Assembly (NCBI RefSeq): GCF_014230465.1
Contig: NZ_JAAXCY010000017.1
Location: forward strand, 54,204 to 118,203
DNA from: Pseudomonas cremoris
GTDB taxonomy: Bacteria; Pseudomonadota; Gammaproteobacteria; Pseudomonadales; Pseudomonadaceae
Reading direction: 5' to 3'
DNA: 64,000 nt
Each line of letters begins with the position of its first letter. Positions within the stretch are counted from its first letter, which is position 1. Position numbers and translations under genes: made by a program. This document shows, piece by piece, positions 34,001 to 42,099 of this stretch. The notes under the pieces were generated by a model. The model made no database searches. It saw only the letters and a list, made by a program, of their open reading frames with translations, and was not told the origin of the DNA.

Positions 34001-36630
34001 TCACCGCGCCGCAGCGTGAACAGTTGCGCCGCAACAATGTGCTGCATGCACCGCAGGCGACGGCTGCGTCGTTGCTGGAGCGTATCGAGGCCCATGTGCA
34101 GCGTCAGCCCGAGGCACCGGCGGTGGTGTGTGGCGACCAGCAATTGAGCTACCTGGCACTGGAACAACGCGCGAACCGCATGGCTCATTTGCTACGCGAG
34201 CAAGGCGTGGGCCCGGAAGTGCGCGTCGGTGTGGCGTTGAATCGCTCGGTGGACATGATCGTCACGCTCTACGCGGTGCACAAAGCGGGCGGCGTGTATG
34301 TGCCGATGGATATCGACTACCCGAAGGAGCGTCTGCAATGGATCGTCGAAGACTCCAACATGGCGGTGCTGATCACGCGGGCCGCACTGCGTGAACGCCT
34401 GCCGGTGGGCGGGCAGGTGCAGGTGCTGGATATCGACACGCTCGACTTGAGCCGTTACGCCGATGCCCGCCTGGCGTTGCCGATGGACCCCGACCACCTG
34501 GCCTATCTGATCTACACCTCCGGCTCCACTGGCAAGCCAAAAGGCGTGGCGGTGGCGCGGGGCCCGTTGAGCATGCATTGCCAGGCGATTGCCCAGCGCT
34601 ACGCCATGGACACAACCACCCGCGAATTGCTGTTCATGTCGTTCGCCTTCGACGGTGCCCAGGAACGTTGGCTCACCACCTTGTTGGCCGGTGGCTGCCT
34701 GGTCCTGCGCGACGACAGCTTGTGGACGGCAGAGGAAACCTGGCAGGTGTTGCGCGAGCAGGCGATCAACATCGCCTGTTTCCCGCCGGCCTATCTCAAG
34801 CAATTGGCTGACTACGCCGAGGGCCAGGACACGCCGCCCGCGGTGCGGGTGTACTGCTTCGGTGGCGATGCGGTAGCCCACGAAACCTTCGAACAGGTCA
34901 AGCGCACCTTGCGCCCGACCTGGATCACCAACGGCTATGGCCCGACGGAAACCGTGGTCACCCCATTATTGTGGACTGCCGACGCCGACCAACTGTGTCA
35001 GGCCGCGTATGCGCCGATTGGTGTGCAGGTTGGCAACCGCTCCCTGTACGTATTGGACGATCAATTGAACCCGTTGCCTGACGGTGTGGCAGGCGAGCTG
35101 TACATCGGTGGGGAAGGGCTGGCGCGGGGGTATCACCAGCGCCCGGGGCTGACCGCCGAACGTTTTGTGGCCAGCCCATTTGAAGCGGGCGGGCGCCTGT
35201 ATCGCTCCGGCGACCTGGTGCGGCGGCGTGTCGATGGGGTCTTCGATTACCTCGGCCGGTTGGATCACCAGGTGAAGATTCGCGGTTTCCGTATCGAGTT
35301 GGGAGAAATCGAGGCGCGCCTGCGTACCCTGCCAGACGTGCGTGACGCCGTGGTGGTGGCGCGTGACTGTGCGTCCGGCAAGCAATTGATTGGTTATGTC
35401 GTGGCAGACGCCCAGGCCGGCCTGGCCGAACAGTTGCGCCAGGCGCTGCACCGTCAGCTTCCGGACTACATGGTGCCCGCGCAGTTGCTGGTGTTGCAGG
35501 CGCTGCCGTTGAACCCCAGCGGCAAAGTGGATCGCCAGGCGTTGCCAGACCCGGACTTCAAGGGCCAGCAATACGTGGCGCCACGGAACACGCTTGAACA
35601 ACAGTTGGCGGTGATCTGGCAGGACGTGCTGGAGCTTGAAACAGTGGGTGTGACCGACAACTTCTTCGAGCTGGGGGGCGACTCGCTGCGCACCCTCAAG
35701 GTGTTGAGCAAGGTCCGCAGCCAGGCAATCCCCGGGTTTGAATTGAAACTGCGTGACATGTTGGCCAAGCCGACCATTGCTCAGCTTTCCGGCTTCGATG
35801 CCGGGCAAGAGGCCGACCTGGACCCGCTGCTGTTGCTCAACACCAGCGTCACCGGGGCAGCGCCGTTGTTCTGCCTGCATGCCGGGTTTGGCACGGTGTT
35901 CGATTACGAGCCGCTGGCCCGGCAACTGGAGGGCCAGTGCAGTGTGTATGGCCTGCAATGCCGGATGTTGCTCGACCGTCACTGGGAAGACGACTCGCTG
36001 GCTTCCATGGCGATTGATTACGCCCAGTACATCCGCCAAAAACAGCCCCACGGGCCGTATCGTCTGCTGGGCTGGTCGTTGGGGGGCACCCTGGCGGTGC
36101 TGGTGGCCAGTGAGCTGGAAAAACACGGGCAGCGCGTTTCGTTGCTGGGCCTGGTGGACAGCTTCATTCCGGCACCGCAGCCGTTGCTGGAAGATGGCGA
36201 TTGGCGTGAAGGCATGCCGGCGTTCTTGCGCCAAACCCTGGGCGTGCACACCGATGCAGCGTTTCTTGCAGAACGTTTGCCACAGGCCGAGCCCGACCTG
36301 GCGACACTCACGGACCTGTTTGCCGGTCTGGCGCAGGGTGCGCAAGGCTCCGCCACCTTTGGTAGCGAAGAATCGGCGCGGGCGTTCCAGGTCGGGCTGC
36401 GGCTCAAGGCCTTGTCCCGTCGCCAATCGTCGTTGCCGGCGACCCACAGCCAGGCGTTGTGCTGGTGGCGTGCCGATTTGCCCCACGCTTCGGTGCGCGC
36501 GTTCGAAGCCTGCCTGACGGTGGCGTCGAGCGAGCGCATCGGCGCGGACCACTACGCCATCGTCAAGCACCCGGCGTTGCTGGCGCAGTTGCAGCAATAC
36601 CTATCGTCACTCAGCCCTGTCGCGGGTTGA
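28084..36630 (+). CDS. pvdD: pyoverdine non-ribosomal peptide synthetase, two modules plus thioesterase (PvdD-like, terminal)
   Basis: This 2,848-residue synthetase is the last on the line. It starts at GTG 28084 after GAGGTAGC. Order: docking helices, C (28220-29530), A (29580-31050), T (GGDSI near 31167), E (31320-32650), D-specific C (32700-34010), A (34050-35560), T (GGDSL near 35679), thioesterase (35850-36600). The first A code is DLTKIGHVG (Asp, giving D-Asp). The second is DGECCGGVT, differing at one pocket position from A3 of the first synthetase, and is read as a basic residue, perhaps the hydroxyornithine that closes many pyoverdines. The thioesterase has GWSLGG with the nucleophile serine, LVDSF, and a late GADHYAIV histidine. 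It should release or cyclise the peptide. Confidence 0.93.
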   Translation: MQKLIESVGALSVPERKALAVLLKQKGINLYGIAPVFQRDKDEPLLLSYAQQRQWFLWKMDPHSCAYTIPLAIRLRGSLDVPALQRSFDALVARHESLRTVFVEAEDGRVSPQIQPPSALSLTVQALPDASPEALGRVVDAQMAQPFDLATGPLVRATLLQVAEDDYVLVVTQHHIVSDAWSMGVMVDEVLSAYGAFSCGQVPQPKALPIQYADYAAWQRQWMDNGERDHQLAYWLGHLGDTPQPLRLPGQRVPVGPRSHDGGQARITLSPALTEQLKALAAAEGVTLFVLLLASFQALLHRLSGLSDVRVGVPVANRTRAETEGLIGFFVNTQVLKAQVRGEDTFSQLLAQMRDTALKAQTFQDLPFEQLVDALQPERSLSHSPLFQVMFNHQHDAPSQARALDGGLRVENLATEVRSAKFDLTLNTFEHAAGIDANIIYSRELFDAALIDTLAGQWQRLLAAVAQNPRQRIEALAALDADDQLQVREWGVGEPVAFAEQDVLALFAAQVDKAPDALAVVDEQGALTYRELERAAEELAARLRLAGVRPHERVGVVLERSVALVVAILGVFKAGAAYLPLAADTAPQRMHDLLHNSDVRVVLADTSLAQLEAAFTVIDVNQRSAQALPAVRAQAPLPEQTAYVIYTSGSTGAAKGVMVSHGALANYVQALLQRLPADSGARMAMISTVAADLGHTVLFGALCSGRTLHLIGSQLAMDANAMAAYMATHAVDVLKIVPSHLTALLSADHPAAVLPRKVLILGGEACSPSLRDRVRQLAPDCVLMNHYGPTESTVGVLAAPVPLTGDTVPLGTPLANTCVHVLDASLQGVGNGGSGQLYIGGTGLAAGYLGQPALTAERFVPDPFSRDGARLYRSGDQVRVHEGAFEYQGRIDDQVKIRGYRVEPGEVAACLRGLARVSDAAVVVGMADSGAQLWAYVVSDEPVTGLLAQLRERLPAYMVPAHVQVLAQLPLTANGKLDRRALPAPVSLDSAERYQAPQGELAQRIAQVWQDVLKREQIGAQDNFFELGGDSIISIQVVSRARQAGIRFTPRDLFEHQTVQSLARVAQTGNTAVLIDQGPVSGPLRLLPIQQMFFEAPIPARHHWNQSVLLAPQRPLQAALLEQVLQALVNHHDALRLGFHQDAQGWRAEHRALQSPEGLLWCESADTEAECLAIYQRAQCSLDLRNGPLLRGVLLTLPDGGQRLLLAVHHLVVDGVSWRILFEDLQLAYEQLHSGQPLRLPAKTSPFKAWSERLHALASEGGLSQEVEYWQARLQPMHSDLPGRRDVPAALMREAITVTTRLDPVLTRQLLQQAPAAYRTHINELLLAALSRVICRWTGRASLGLMLEGHGREDLFDELDLTRTVGWYTHKYPVSLTPGATLAQSIKAIKEELRTVPNKGLGFGALRYLGTDADQQRLRSQALPCVTFNYLGQFDASFDQAQGALFVPSSEAAGSERDSEAPLGNLLNLNGQVYGGVLNVGWTFSGAMFDSAVIQALADDYGQELQALVEHCLTPDVVGLTPADFPLARVTQAQLDGLPLPARNVLDMYPLSPMQQGMLYHSLEAGEGDLYINQTCVPVQGLDVERFAAAWDQVQQCHDILRTGFWTASELAEPLQVVSRQAASAVHIVDWRQREVGPDDLAELISADCRQGFDMLQAPLMRVTLVWLDESRCHLIWTRHHILMDGWSSSRLLGEVFQAYNGQAATRQSRYQDYIAWLQRQGSAALESFWRTQLQGVTGPTELAGNVYPRPTEQPGGHEAIYLDWNPAQTRRLRERAQLWRVTPNTLIQAAWLLLLQRYTGQATVCFGATVAGRPASLPQADEILGLFINTLPIVQTPQPQQLLTEWLAQLQAFNLDARDYEHASLADIQRWAGQSGRAMFDSIIVFENYPVDDRLQAMEQGALKFGAATGRDVTNYAMDLAVNLTESLVIEFLYLRNRFSDESVQRIRGSFEALLLAMLDANDSTVGQLCMLTAPQREQLRRNNVLHAPQATAASLLERIEAHVQRQPEAPAVVCGDQQLSYLALEQRANRMAHLLREQGVGPEVRVGVALNRSVDMIVTLYAVHKAGGVYVPMDIDYPKERLQWIVEDSNMAVLITRAALRERLPVGGQVQVLDIDTLDLSRYADARLALPMDPDHLAYLIYTSGSTGKPKGVAVARGPLSMHCQAIAQRYAMDTTTRELLFMSFAFDGAQERWLTTLLAGGCLVLRDDSLWTAEETWQVLREQAINIACFPPAYLKQLADYAEGQDTPPAVRVYCFGGDAVAHETFEQVKRTLRPTWITNGYGPTETVVTPLLWTADADQLCQAAYAPIGVQVGNRSLYVLDDQLNPLPDGVAGELYIGGEGLARGYHQRPGLTAERFVASPFEAGGRLYRSGDLVRRRVDGVFDYLGRLDHQVKIRGFRIELGEIEARLRTLPDVRDAVVVARDCASGKQLIGYVVADAQAGLAEQLRQALHRQLPDYMVPAQLLVLQALPLNPSGKVDRQALPDPDFKGQQYVAPRNTLEQQLAVIWQDVLELETVGVTDNFFELGGDSLRTLKVLSKVRSQAIPGFELKLRDMLAKPTIAQLSGFDAGQEADLDPLLLLNTSVTGAAPLFCLHAGFGTVFDYEPLARQLEGQCSVYGLQCRMLLDRHWEDDSLASMAIDYAQYIRQKQPHGPYRLLGWSLGGTLAVLVASELEKHGQRVSLLGLVDSFIPAPQPLLEDGDWREGMPAFLRQTLGVHTDAAFLAERLPQAEPDLATLTDLFAGLAQGAQGSATFGSEESARAFQVGLRLKALSRRQSSLPATHSQALCWWRADLPHASVRAFEACLTVASSERIGADHYAIVKHPALLAQLQQYLSSLSPVAG

Positions 36631-36636
36631 ACCCAC

Positions 36637-36671
36637 GGGCGACGTCGTCTGACGTCGCCCGTTTTGTCTTT
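36637..36671 (+). terminator. Rho-independent terminator after the synthetase operon
   Basis: A ten-base perfect stem (GGGCGACGTC / GACGTCGCCC, loop GTCT) is followed by GTTTTGTCTTT. It starts 7 bases after the thioesterase gene's stop codon. It should end or attenuate the synthetase transcript ahead of the hydrolase gene. Confidence 0.75.
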
Positions 36672-36690
36672 CTTCAATGGGATAACCACC

Positions 36691-37650
36691 ATGTCTGTAC
36701 ACCCTGACCTGTCCGCGTTCCTGGAACTGGCGGAGTTCGGCCGGCTGACCGGCAAAAGCCAACCCCTGCACGCGTTGCCATTGGCCCAGGGCCGTGGCGA
36801 TTTTGAACGGACTTCGCAGATTCTCGATCCCAACCCGCCGGGGGATATCACCGTGCGCACCGTGCAACTGCCGACCCGCGATGGCAGTGTGCTGGAAGGG
36901 CGCCTCTACCGATTGGCGGCCAGCGCCGATCAGGTCTTGCCGACGATCCTGTACTTCCACGGCGGCGGTTATGTAGTGGGCAGCCTGGACTCCCATGATT
37001 CGGTCTGCCGTCGCCTGGCCCTGAGCGGTGAGTTTGCCGTGCTGGCACCGGCGTATCGGCTGGCCCCTGAGTTTCCATTCCCTACGGCGGTGCACGATGC
37101 ACTCGACAGCGTGTCGGCGTTGAAGGCACAGGCCGGGCAGTTGCACCTGGACCCACAGCGGCTGGTGGTGGCGGGGGACAGCGCGGGTGCCACGTTGGCG
37201 GCCGTGCTGGCGATTACCGCCGCCAATCACCCTGCTGACATCGCGCTTAAGCCCGTGGCGCAATTGCTGTTCTATCCGGTCACGGACATGTCCACCGAAC
37301 GTACCTCCCATCGCACCTATGCCGAGGGTTATTTGCTGGAGAGCGAGACCCTGGAGTGGTTCTATCAGCATTACGCCAATGCCGCTGCACGCCAAGACTG
37401 GCGCGCTTCCCCGTTGCTGGCGCCGCTGGCCGCAGCCCAGGCTCCGGCCTATATCAGCCTGGCGCAATACGATCCGTTGTTCGATGAAGGGATGGCGTAC
37501 GCCGAAGCCTTGGCATCGGGCGAGACCGTTGTGGCGTTGGGGGTGGAGCGCGGGTTGTCCCATGACTTCTTGCGCATGGGCGGGATTGTGGCCTCGGTGG
37601 ACGATATCTATCGCCGCGCCTTGCAGTGGGCAGTCACCACCGCCGGCTAA
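36691..37650 (+). CDS. alpha/beta hydrolase of the hormone-sensitive-lipase type
   Basis: This 319-residue soluble esterase has the oxyanion-hole motif FHGGGYVVGS and the nucleophile elbow GDSAGA. The late SHDF gives the expected catalytic histidine, and QYDPLFDEG the acid. I start at ATG 36691. A TTG nine codons earlier lies inside the terminator region. It sits in the pyoverdine cluster between the terminal synthetase and fpvA, on the synthetase strand, with a terminator on each side. No signal peptide is present, so it acts in the cytoplasm. Possible roles are siderophore or acyl-side-chain hydrolysis, or an unrelated esterase. The sequence does not decide. Confidence 0.85.
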   Translation: MSVHPDLSAFLELAEFGRLTGKSQPLHALPLAQGRGDFERTSQILDPNPPGDITVRTVQLPTRDGSVLEGRLYRLAASADQVLPTILYFHGGGYVVGSLDSHDSVCRRLALSGEFAVLAPAYRLAPEFPFPTAVHDALDSVSALKAQAGQLHLDPQRLVVAGDSAGATLAAVLAITAANHPADIALKPVAQLLFYPVTDMSTERTSHRTYAEGYLLESETLEWFYQHYANAAARQDWRASPLLAPLAAAQAPAYISLAQYDPLFDEGMAYAEALASGETVVALGVERGLSHDFLRMGGIVASVDDIYRRALQWAVTTAG

Positions 37651-37665
37651 AAATTTGATAGGCAT

Positions 37666-37706
37666 AAAAAATGGCGAACCCGATCATTCAGGTTCGCCAT
37701 TTTTTG
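37666..37706. terminator. bidirectional Rho-independent terminator
   Basis: AAAAAATGGCGAACC (37666-37680) pairs with GGTTCGCCATTTTT (37691-37704) around a ten-base loop. The stem carries A and T tracts on both sides, so it works in both directions. It lies exactly between the convergent hydrolase and fpvA genes. Confidence 0.88.
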
Positions 37707-37716
37707 TTGCTGCTGT

Positions 37717-40209
37717 TTAGAACTGGTACTTGGTACTCAGCATCACGTTGCGTGGGTCGCCGTAGGAGCCGCTGTAGAAGTTCTCGTCCAGGGAACTGAT
37801 GTACTTCTTGTCAAAGAGGTTGTTGATGGTAGCGGTGGCCGACCATTGCGACGACAGCTGATAGCGCGCCATCAGGTTGGCAGTCGCGTAGTCGCCTTGT
37901 TTCACTTTGGCCGGGGTCGTCAGCTGCCAGTTGTCCACGGTCATGTGGATGCCGCTCTGCCAGTTCACGCCACCGCCCACGGTGAGGCGGTCCAGCTCGC
38001 CAGGCAAGCGGTAGGTGGTCCAGACCTTGACCATGTCGGCCGGGATGATGGTCTTGACGCGCTCGTTGTCGGCGTCCTTGACCACACTGTGGCTGTAGCT
38101 GGCGTTCATGTTCCAGTCCGGCAGCAGTTCACCGCTGACTTCCATGTCGATGCCACGGGTCTTGGTTTTAGCCGCCTTGTAGGCGCTCATGTTGTTGTTG
38201 CCAGCCACCGTGCCATCGGCGATCGCATCGTTTTCCAGGTCGACCTCGAACAACGCGATGGAGGTGTTCAGGCGGCCATCATAGTAGTCGCTCTTGAGGC
38301 CGATCTCGTAGTTGTCGCCTTCACGCGGGTCGAGCATGTGGCCGGCGGTATCGCGGTAAGGCTGCGGCTTGAAGATGCTGGTGTAGCTGGCGTAGATCGA
38401 GTGGTTGGGGGTCAGGTCGTAGACCACGCCCGCGTACGGGGTGACCTTGCCGTTGACGCGCAGGGTGTCGTTGGTTTCGAAGGCCTTCATGTTCGCGACG
38501 TTGTAATGCAGCATGGCGTCGTAACGGTAGTTGCTGACCCGAGTACCGAGGATCACCGACAGGTCGTCGGTCGGCTTCAGGCGGGTTGCCAGGTAGACGC
38601 CGTTCTGCCATTGGTCGATGTTGTCGTCTTCGCGGTTGAAGTTGTACGAGGGGCGAGGCGCGTAGTTGTTCCAGGTGTAGATATTTACCGGCTTGCCGCT
38701 GACGCCATTGTTGCTGGTGCCGTTGGCCAGCAGGTTGCCGAAGCCGTTGCGGCGGTTTTCGTAGCTCTGGAAGTTGAAGCCCACCACCAACTCATGCTCG
38801 CGACCCAGCAGTTGGAACGGACCTGACAACGACACGTCCAGGCCTTGTTGCTCCTGGGTGTTGTCACCCTTGGTCGCGGTGTAGCCCAGGCCTGCGCCTG
38901 TTTGCGAATTGACGAAACCGGTGGTGGTGCCGACGATGACCGAATCGTACTCGCGGGTGCCGTACATGGAGTTGGCGGCGACTTTTAACGTCCAGTCGTG
39001 GTCCAGCTTTTGCTCAAGGGATGCAAAGGCGTTCACCGACTCCTGGCGGTTGGTGCTGTCGCGGCTGGCAGGGTTGTCGCTGCGTGACAGGTTCAGCTGC
39101 TTGCCCTTGTTGTCCAGCATCGGCAGGCCGGTGGTGGAGAAACCGCGCGGGTCGTTGTAGAGGTATTCGGCGCCCACCGTCAGCAAGGTGGTGTCGCTCA
39201 GGTCGAATTCGGTCACGCCGTAGACGATGGTCTTTTCTGTCGACAGGTGATCAGTAAAGCTGTTGCCTTGCTGATAGGCCGCCACCGCACGGCCACGGAC
39301 ATTGCCGCTAGGGGTCAAGGGGCCGGACACATCGGCTTCGGTGCGGTACAGGTCCCAGGAACCCAGGCCAGCGCTGACATAACCCTGGAAGGTCGAGGTT
39401 GGCTTCTTGCGCACCAGGTTCACCGTGCCGGATGGGTCGCCGGTACCTGAGAGCAAGCCGGACGCACCGCGCAGCACTTCGATGTGGTCATAGATCGCCA
39501 TGTCCGACAGCGCCTGGGGCAATGCCTGGCTGAAGGCGAACGAGGTGGTGGGCATGCCGTCGTACTGGTAGTTGTCGATGGCCAGGCCACGGGAGAACAC
39601 ATACAGGCGGTCGCTGCCCGGGCTTTGCACGTTGATACCCGGGGTTTGCTCCAGCACCGAGCCGATGCTGCGCAGGTTTTGGTCGTCGATGCGCTGGCGG
39701 GTCATGACGCTGACGGACTGCGGGGTTTCTTTCAGGCTCAGGTTCAGCTTGGTGGCCGTGTTGGTGGACCCGGTGGTGTAGGACCCGGTGTTCTCACTGA
39801 CGGCGCCCAGGGCCTGGCCGGAAATACGCGTCGCGCCCAGCTCCAGGGACCCGGTGGTGCTGCGGTTGCTCAGGGTCAGCGTGTTGCCTTCCAGGCTGTA
39901 GGCCAGGCGGCTGCTCCCCAGCAGCTGCTCGATGCCGGCCTGGGGGCTTAGTGCGCCACTGATCGCATGGCTGCGCAGGTTTTGCACGTCATCCGGGCTG
40001 TACAGCACTTGCAGGTTGGCTTGTTGGCCAAAAGCCTGCAGTGCGCTGGCCAACGGCTGCGCCGGCACATTGAAGTTGAAGGTCTGGGCCTGTACCTGTG
40101 CAGCGAAGGGCAGGGCCAGGGCCAGGGTGGCGCTCAGCAGGCGCGGCTGGAACACGCGGCGCATCATGAGGGCCTTGGTGAGGGGCGAGAAGGTGTGAGT
40201 GGCTGACAT
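37717..40209 (-). CDS. fpvA: TonB-dependent ferripyoverdine receptor with STN signalling domain (FpvA-type)
   Basis: This 830-residue outer-membrane receptor imports ferric pyoverdine using TonB energy. A signal peptide ends near residue 41 (AAQVQAQ). Residues about 44-115 form an STN domain (FNVPAQPLASALQAFGQQANLQVLYS and following), found in receptors that also signal through an anti-sigma factor. The plug domain follows (VMTRQRIDDQNLRSIGSVLEQTPGI, VLRGASGLLSGTGDPSGTVNL), then the beta-barrel. It ends in phenylalanine (TKYQF), as outer-membrane barrels do. Its place at the end of the synthetase genes and beside pvdE matches other pyoverdine clusters. FpvR/FpvI-type partners are not in the window. 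Confidence 0.93.
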   Translation of the reverse strand: MSATHTFSPLTKALMMRRVFQPRLLSATLALALPFAAQVQAQTFNFNVPAQPLASALQAFGQQANLQVLYSPDDVQNLRSHAISGALSPQAGIEQLLGSSRLAYSLEGNTLTLSNRSTTGSLELGATRISGQALGAVSENTGSYTTGSTNTATKLNLSLKETPQSVSVMTRQRIDDQNLRSIGSVLEQTPGINVQSPGSDRLYVFSRGLAIDNYQYDGMPTTSFAFSQALPQALSDMAIYDHIEVLRGASGLLSGTGDPSGTVNLVRKKPTSTFQGYVSAGLGSWDLYRTEADVSGPLTPSGNVRGRAVAAYQQGNSFTDHLSTEKTIVYGVTEFDLSDTTLLTVGAEYLYNDPRGFSTTGLPMLDNKGKQLNLSRSDNPASRDSTNRQESVNAFASLEQKLDHDWTLKVAANSMYGTREYDSVIVGTTTGFVNSQTGAGLGYTATKGDNTQEQQGLDVSLSGPFQLLGREHELVVGFNFQSYENRRNGFGNLLANGTSNNGVSGKPVNIYTWNNYAPRPSYNFNREDDNIDQWQNGVYLATRLKPTDDLSVILGTRVSNYRYDAMLHYNVANMKAFETNDTLRVNGKVTPYAGVVYDLTPNHSIYASYTSIFKPQPYRDTAGHMLDPREGDNYEIGLKSDYYDGRLNTSIALFEVDLENDAIADGTVAGNNNMSAYKAAKTKTRGIDMEVSGELLPDWNMNASYSHSVVKDADNERVKTIIPADMVKVWTTYRLPGELDRLTVGGGVNWQSGIHMTVDNWQLTTPAKVKQGDYATANLMARYQLSSQWSATATINNLFDKKYISSLDENFYSGSYGDPRNVMLSTKYQF

Positions 40210-40233
40210 CGTGGGCTCTTAAGTGGCGTTTTT

Positions 40234-40252
40234 AATGATAGTGATTCGTATT
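40234..40252. promoter_or_regulatory. Fur-box-like sequence upstream of fpvA
   Basis: AATGATAGTGATTCGTATT, centred about 35 bases before the fpvA start, resembles the Fur consensus, with GATA-GTGAT followed by a degenerate third hexamer. It would allow direct iron repression of fpvA. It is AT-rich amid GC-rich DNA. Assigned by eye only. Confidence 0.45.
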
Positions 40253-40276
40253 AAGTACCAATAAGACGCAGGTCCT

Positions 40277-40300
40277 CCGCAAAACCGGAAAAAATATTTA
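40277..40300 (-). promoter_or_regulatory. imperfect PvdS iron-starvation box upstream of fpvA
   Basis: On the minus strand, TAAAT (40300-40296) is followed after 16 bases by CGG (40279-40277). The known box is TAAAT, 16 or 17 bases, then CGT, so the last base is off. Its place, about 70-90 bases before the fpvA start, suits a promoter. The two perfect boxes elsewhere in this cluster make this one a weaker relative. Confidence 0.45.
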
Positions 40301-40323
40301 TCTCCGGGTTTGCGGTGACGCTG

Positions 40324-41973
40324 TCAGGCGGTTTGCAGCTCGGTGGCGACGCGCCCGGCTTCCATGCGCACGATCTGGTCGGCGACGTTGAAGTAACGGT
40401 CGTCGTGGGAGATGACGATGATGGTCTTGCCCAGGCGCTTGAGGTCGGGCAGCAGCTCGGTATAGAAAATCCGCCGGAAGGTCGGGTCCTGGTCGGCCGC
40501 CCATTCGTCGAACACCAGCACCGGGCGTTCTTCCAGCCAGGCGTTGACCAGGGCCAGGCGTTTGCGCTGGCCGGTGGACAGGTCGGTGGTGCTGAATACA
40601 CCGTCGGTAATCGTCACCTTGTGCCCGATTTCCAGGCGCTTGAGGTAGCGGTCGGCGTCGGCAGGGATCGGCTTGTCGCCCTGGATCACGTCATCGAACA
40701 GGTAGTAGTCGGCAAAGATCGTGGTGAACAACTGGCGATAGTCGTCGCGGTTGGCGGCTTCGATGAGTTGACCATTGAGCTCGATGCTGCCTTTTTGCGG
40801 CGCATAGAGGCCCAGCAACAGTTTGATCAAGGTGGTTTTGCCGCAGCCGTTCTCGCCGACGATAAAGGTGATATCGCCCTCCTGGATACGCAGGTTTACC
40901 GGGCCCAGATGGAACGGCTCAAAGCCCTCGACACGCGGGAAGGTGTAGCTGACGTTATTCAGTTCCAGGGTGCGCACCGCCGGTGCTGCAGCCCCTGAGT
41001 CACTGAGCAGCAGGTGCGGTTCGGGCGAGGAGAATTGCTTGGACAGCTCGGCGATGCGACGAAAGGCAATCTGCGCCTTGCTGACGATGGGCAGAGTGCC
41101 GATCAACAGTTCCAGCGGCCCCTTCATGTACAGCAGCACCAGCACAAAGCCGCTCATGACGGTCTGGTCGCCGCTGGGCCAGAACGTTTGCATCGCCAGC
41201 GCCAGGCCGATAACCACAAAGAACAGCATCGAACCAAAGGCCTTGGCCACCACGAAGGTATTGATCGAGCGGACCTGGGTCGCGCAAATGCGGTTGGCGG
41301 TGTCCTGGATGCCCTTGACGAACATGCGCTGGCGGCGTGGACGGTGGATGCGCAGTTCCTTGGCACCTTCGGCGATGGCGCTGTAGTTCTTCTGCAGCTC
41401 ATCTTCGGCTTCCCGCGCCGACTCGAAACCCTGCATGCCCCGCGAACGGGCGATGAACTGCACGGCGGTGCCGATCACGATCGCCACCAGCATCATCAGG
41501 AACATCGGCCACGACAACATCGCCAGGTAGCCCAGGCAGCCCAAGGTCACGGTCAGGGAAATGGCCAGGGGGGCGAAAGCGAAGGCAAAGTCACTGATGG
41601 TGTCGACGTCGTGGGTCAGCACCGGGATCAGGCGGTGGCTGCGGTAGCGTTCGATCTGGTCGATGGGGGCGGCGAGCACTTTCTCGCCCAGCTCGCGGCG
41701 CAGTTTGGCGATGATGTGCTGGCCGACGTAGTTGGTGCCGATGTCGGAGAAAATCGAGCTGGTCAGTGCCAACAGGCACAGCCCGGCAAACAGCAGCACG
41801 ACGTTTTGGGTCAGCCCACTCTGGGAATGTAGGGCGGTGTTGATCGTCGCCAGCAGCGCCGTGACACTGAGGCCGCCGATCATGCCCAGGGCGATGGACA
41901 GCGTGACCAGAGGCCAGAAAGGTTTGAGCAGGCCGAAGAGTTCGCTGACGGCGCCGCGAGGTTTGCTGGACAT
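40324..41973 (-). CDS. pvdE: PvdE, ABC exporter of the pyoverdine precursor
   Basis: PvdE (549 residues) is an inner-membrane ABC exporter with fused membrane and ATPase halves. It moves the acylated ferribactin precursor into the periplasm. The first ~300 residues carry six hydrophobic spans, e.g. LVTLSIALGMIGGLSVTALL and VLLFAGLCLLALTS. The ATPase half has Walker A GENGCGKTTL, the signature LSTGQRKRLALV and Walker B VLVFDEW, followed by AADQDP. The late ISHDDRYF holds the switch histidine. It shares its strand with fpvA (114-base gap) and lies downstream of its own perfect iron-starvation box. Confidence 0.94.
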   Translation of the reverse strand: MSSKPRGAVSELFGLLKPFWPLVTLSIALGMIGGLSVTALLATINTALHSQSGLTQNVVLLFAGLCLLALTSSIFSDIGTNYVGQHIIAKLRRELGEKVLAAPIDQIERYRSHRLIPVLTHDVDTISDFAFAFAPLAISLTVTLGCLGYLAMLSWPMFLMMLVAIVIGTAVQFIARSRGMQGFESAREAEDELQKNYSAIAEGAKELRIHRPRRQRMFVKGIQDTANRICATQVRSINTFVVAKAFGSMLFFVVIGLALAMQTFWPSGDQTVMSGFVLVLLYMKGPLELLIGTLPIVSKAQIAFRRIAELSKQFSSPEPHLLLSDSGAAAPAVRTLELNNVSYTFPRVEGFEPFHLGPVNLRIQEGDITFIVGENGCGKTTLIKLLLGLYAPQKGSIELNGQLIEAANRDDYRQLFTTIFADYYLFDDVIQGDKPIPADADRYLKRLEIGHKVTITDGVFSTTDLSTGQRKRLALVNAWLEERPVLVFDEWAADQDPTFRRIFYTELLPDLKRLGKTIIVISHDDRYFNVADQIVRMEAGRVATELQTA

Positions 41974-42066
41974 TCAAGTCTCCCGTTTCAGGCAGGGGGT
42001 GAACAAAAGACAGTGCGGGGCGCGGCGTTTGTCAGCGATGGACGGATGGCCGGGCGCACAGTGCAC

Positions 42067-42086
42067 GCCTCGATGGGAATCGAGGC
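42067..42086. other. 8-bp perfect hairpin in the pvdE leader
   Basis: GCCTCGAT and ATCGAGGC pair around a GGGA loop. The hairpin lies 13 bases downstream of the pvdE iron-starvation box, so it would fall at or near the transcript start. No T tract follows on either strand, so it is not a standard terminator. Confidence 0.4.
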
Positions 42087-42099
42087 GATTAACCTAAGA

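Noticed and set aside
36607..40206. long opposite-strand frames over the hydrolase and fpvA (352 and 326 codons)
   Set aside because: Shadow frames of genes with strong motif support; no start signals or domains.
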